Origin: Bacteroidales bacterium
GTDB lineage: Bacteria > Bacteroidota > Bacteroidia > Bacteroidales > UBA932
Direction: 5' to 3'
NCBI GenBank assembly: GCA_023230265.1
Contig: JALNXR010000023.1
Span: forward strand, 1 to 14,614
DNA: 14,614 bases
Part shown: positions 12,731 to 14,614 of the stretch, in pieces
How positions within the stretch are numbered: position 1 is the first letter of the stretch
How the letters are laid out: every line of letters starts with the position of its first letter
The notes under the pieces: generated by a model
What the model saw: the letters and a program-made list of their open reading frames with translations, nothing else
What the model was told of the DNA's origin: nothing
The model's database searches: none
Translations under genes and position numbers: made by a program

Positions 12731-13123
12731 ATGAATAAAATCAAATCAATTGACGATTTGCGCAAGATGAAGAAAGATCTTGAATTCGGAATGAATATTC
12801 GCGAAAAAAGCAACTCGCCAGAGTCTTTGGTCCAGATTCGTGTCGCAATGGCAACCTGTGGAATAGCTTCGGGTGCCAGGGAGGTCATGAACACCATGAT
12901 CGAGAAGATCGAGAAGGACAAAATTCCCGCAGTGGTTACTCAGGGAGGATGTATGGGTTATTGTTATGCTGAACCTACAGTTGAGGTGAGAGTGCCCGGC
13001 AAAGATCCGGTTGTATTCGGTTACGTCAACTCAAAGGTGGCAATCGATATCTTGGAAAAGTATATTCTTAAGGGAGAACTGATAGAAGGAATTATTCCGA
13101 CTAATTATCAATCTATTAATTAA
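12731..13123 (+). CDS. [2Fe-2S] ferredoxin-like (thioredoxin-fold) protein of the hydrogenase locus
   Basis: This 130-aa protein has an N-terminal charged helical region (SIDDLRKMKKDLE) and a thioredoxin-like [2Fe-2S] domain: VAMATCGIASGAREVMN (39-54, C43) and VTQGGCMGYCYAEPTVEVR (69-87, C74 and C78). Proteins of this type sit immediately upstream of hydB in many [FeFe]-hydrogenase operons and are thought to be part of, or donate electrons within, the NADH-linked complex. Only three cysteines are present, one fewer than the four of the HydB/NuoE-type cluster. It is not a full NuoE-like HydC, which is longer and has the four-helix N-terminal part. It has its own promoter upstream, and hydB follows after 14 bases. 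Confidence 0.85.
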   Translation: MNKIKSIDDLRKMKKDLEFGMNIREKSNSPESLVQIRVAMATCGIASGAREVMNTMIEKIEKDKIPAVVTQGGCMGYCYAEPTVEVRVPGKDPVVFGYVNSKVAIDILEKYILKGELIEGIIPTNYQSIN

Positions 13124-13137
13124 TAATTAAAGTCGGT

Positions 13138-14614
13138 ATGTCAAATTACAAAATGCACCTCCTGGTATGTGGAGGAACCGGCTGCAGGGCTTCTGAAAGT
13201 GCAAAGATCGCTGAAGAACTGACTGCAGAGATTAAGAATGTGGGCATGGAAAATGATGCCCAGGTAGTAATTACGGGCTGCTTTGGATTCTGTGAAAAAG
13301 GTCCGATCGTGAAGGTTGTTCCCGACAATACTTTTTACACCCGGGTTACACCTGGTGACTGCAAAGAGATTGTAGAAGAGCACATTCTTAAGGGCAGAAA
13401 GGTTACAAGACTGCTTTATGAGGATCCCAGGAGCAAGGAACATGTGGAAGATTCCAAACATATGCAGTTTTATCAGAAGCAGATAAGAATTGCTTTGAGA
13501 AACTGCGGCTTTATCGATCCGGAAAACATCGATGAATATATAGCAAGGGATGGATACTCAGCTCTGGCAAAAGTGCTTGGTGAGTATACACCTCAGGAGA
13601 CAATAGACATAATTAAAAAATCAGGTCTGAGGGGCAGAGGCGGTGGAGGTTTTCCTACCGGTCTCAAATGGGAGATCGCTTCAAAGCAAAAAGCAGATCA
13701 AAAGTATGTGGTTTGCAACGCTGACGAAGGTGACCCCGGAGCATTCATGGACCGTTCAATCCTGGAGGGAGACCCCCACTCGATTATCGAGGCTATGGCA
13801 ATTTGCGGTTACTGTATAGGAGCTACTAAGGGAATTGTATATATCAGGGCAGAATATCCCCTGGCTATCAACCGTCTTAAGGTTGCCGCAAGACAGTGCC
13901 GTGCATACGGCCTGCTGGGTAAGGATATTATGGGAACCGGTTTTGATTTTGAGCTTGAACTGAGATACGGAGCAGGGGCTTTTGTATGCGGAGAAGAGAC
14001 AGCTTTGATACACTCCATGGAGGGTTTCCGCGGTGAACCTACCGTAAAACCACCGTTCCCCGCAGAGAAAGGTTATTTGGGCAAGCCTACCAATGTGAAC
14101 AATGTTGAAACTTTTGCAAATATTCCTGCAATTATTCTCAAGGGTGCTGAGTGGTTCTCATCAATCGGAACAGAAAAATCAAAAGGCACCAAGGTGTTTG
14201 CGCTTGCAGGAAAGATAAACAACGTTGGCCTTATTGAGGTTCCCATGGGTATCACACTCAGGGAGGTGATATATGAGATCGGAGGAGGAATCAAGGGTGG
14301 TAAAAAATTCAAGGCTGTGCAGACAGGCGGTCCTTCCGGAGGATGCCTTACTGAGAAGCACCTGGATGTTCCTATTGATTATGATAATCTTATTGCTGCA
14401 GGTTCTATGATGGGATCAGGTGGTATGATTGTTATGGATGAGGATGACTGCATGGTGGCTGTGGCAAAATTCTACCTGGAGTTCACTGTAGAAGAGTCCT
14501 GCGGTAAATGTGCCCCCTGCCGTGTGGGGAACAAGAGGCTACATGAGAACCTTGAGAAGATCTGTAATGGAAGGGGAACAATAGAAGATGTGGAATATCT
14601 GAAAAATCTCGGAA
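13138..14614 (+). CDS. hydB: HydB, NADH/FMN subunit of bifurcating [FeFe] hydrogenase (NuoF-like, 3' end missing)
   Basis: The frame opens at 13138 and stays open to the window end (492 codons seen). Residues 1-95 are a thioredoxin-like [2Fe-2S] domain (C11, C16, C48, C52). Then comes the NuoF core: GLRGRGGGGFPTGLKW (163-178), CNADEGDPGAFMDR (193-206) and RYGAGAFVCGEETALIHSMEG (276-296) for FMN and NADH binding, a SLBB-like region (about 350-430), and the [4Fe-4S] motif ESCGKCAPCR with C455, C458 and C461. The fourth ligand and any C-terminal ferredoxin domain lie past the edge. HydB of HydABC holds the FMN at which electrons from NADH and ferredoxin are combined. The N-terminal [2Fe-2S] fusion distinguishes it from complex I NuoF. 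The catalytic hydA would be expected next, outside the window. Confidence 0.93.
   Translation, partial: MSNYKMHLLVCGGTGCRASESAKIAEELTAEIKNVGMENDAQVVITGCFGFCEKGPIVKVVPDNTFYTRVTPGDCKEIVEEHILKGRKVTRLLYEDPRSKEHVEDSKHMQFYQKQIRIALRNCGFIDPENIDEYIARDGYSALAKVLGEYTPQETIDIIKKSGLRGRGGGGFPTGLKWEIASKQKADQKYVVCNADEGDPGAFMDRSILEGDPHSIIEAMAICGYCIGATKGIVYIRAEYPLAINRLKVAARQCRAYGLLGKDIMGTGFDFELELRYGAGAFVCGEETALIHSMEGFRGEPTVKPPFPAEKGYLGKPTNVNNVETFANIPAIILKGAEWFSSIGTEKSKGTKVFALAGKINNVGLIEVPMGITLREVIYEIGGGIKGGKKFKAVQTGGPSGGCLTEKHLDVPIDYDNLIAAGSMMGSGGMIVMDEDDCMVAVAKFYLEFTVEESCGKCAPCRVGNKRLHENLEKICNGRGTIEDVEYLKNLG

Overview
The window looks like chromosomal DNA of an anaerobic, fermentative member of the Bacteroidota, probably Bacteroidales. 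The reasons are the promoter grammar (TAnnTTTG -7 elements in almost every upstream gap, few Shine-Dalgarno sequences), the A+T-rich composition, the FKBP-type lipoproteins, a divergent SAM hydroxide adenosyltransferase, and an NADH-linked [FeFe]-hydrogenase locus. The species cannot be named from the sequence. No rRNA, tRNA, CRISPR array, insertion sequence or prophage gene was seen. Genes fill the window tightly and no gene-free stretch reaches 300 bases.

Layout. (1) 1-646, minus strand: the first codons of an unidentified gene and a 201-aa membrane-anchored protein of unknown function. (2) 761-3412, plus strand: a DHH/DHHA1 phosphoesterase (NrnA-like) and two FKBP-type peptidyl-prolyl isomerase-like lipoproteins. 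(3) 5031-3427, minus strand: a YfcC/DcuC-type carrier, preceded by a 23-codon ORF that resembles the start of an acetyl-CoA hydrolase/CoA-transferase and overlaps the carrier start codon. (4) 5203-7599, plus strand: an apparent operon of a SAM hydroxide adenosyltransferase, mazG and tcdA (housekeeping and nucleotide/tRNA maintenance). (5) 7653-12525, plus strand: a very compact series of a large GNAT-like protein, a DRTGG protein, an RsbW-like ATPase, an [FeFe]-hydrogenase-like protein with the traits of sensory group C/D enzymes, a second DRTGG protein, a PHP-domain phosphoesterase and a histidine-kinase-type ATPase without a phosphoacceptor domain. (6) 12731 to the right edge: a [2Fe-2S] ferredoxin-like protein and hydB, the flavin/NADH subunit of an electron-bifurcating [FeFe] hydrogenase, cut by the window end.

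The most interesting part is 8781-14614. A hydrogenase-like protein that keeps all four cysteines needed to hold an H-cluster, but has lost the usual proton-relay cysteine and two active-site methionines, is embedded among two ATPase-fold proteins, two DRTGG proteins and a PHP phosphoesterase, directly upstream of structural genes of an NADH-dependent hydrogenase. The simplest reading is a hydrogen- or redox-sensing phospho-signalling module that controls the hydrogenase. No response regulator, sigma factor or other transcription factor is visible here, and the NuoE-like subunit hydC is not at its common position before hydB. The gene neighbourhood itself resembles hydrogenase loci known from Clostridia and other anaerobes, but the biochemical wiring is, as far as I know, poorly described.
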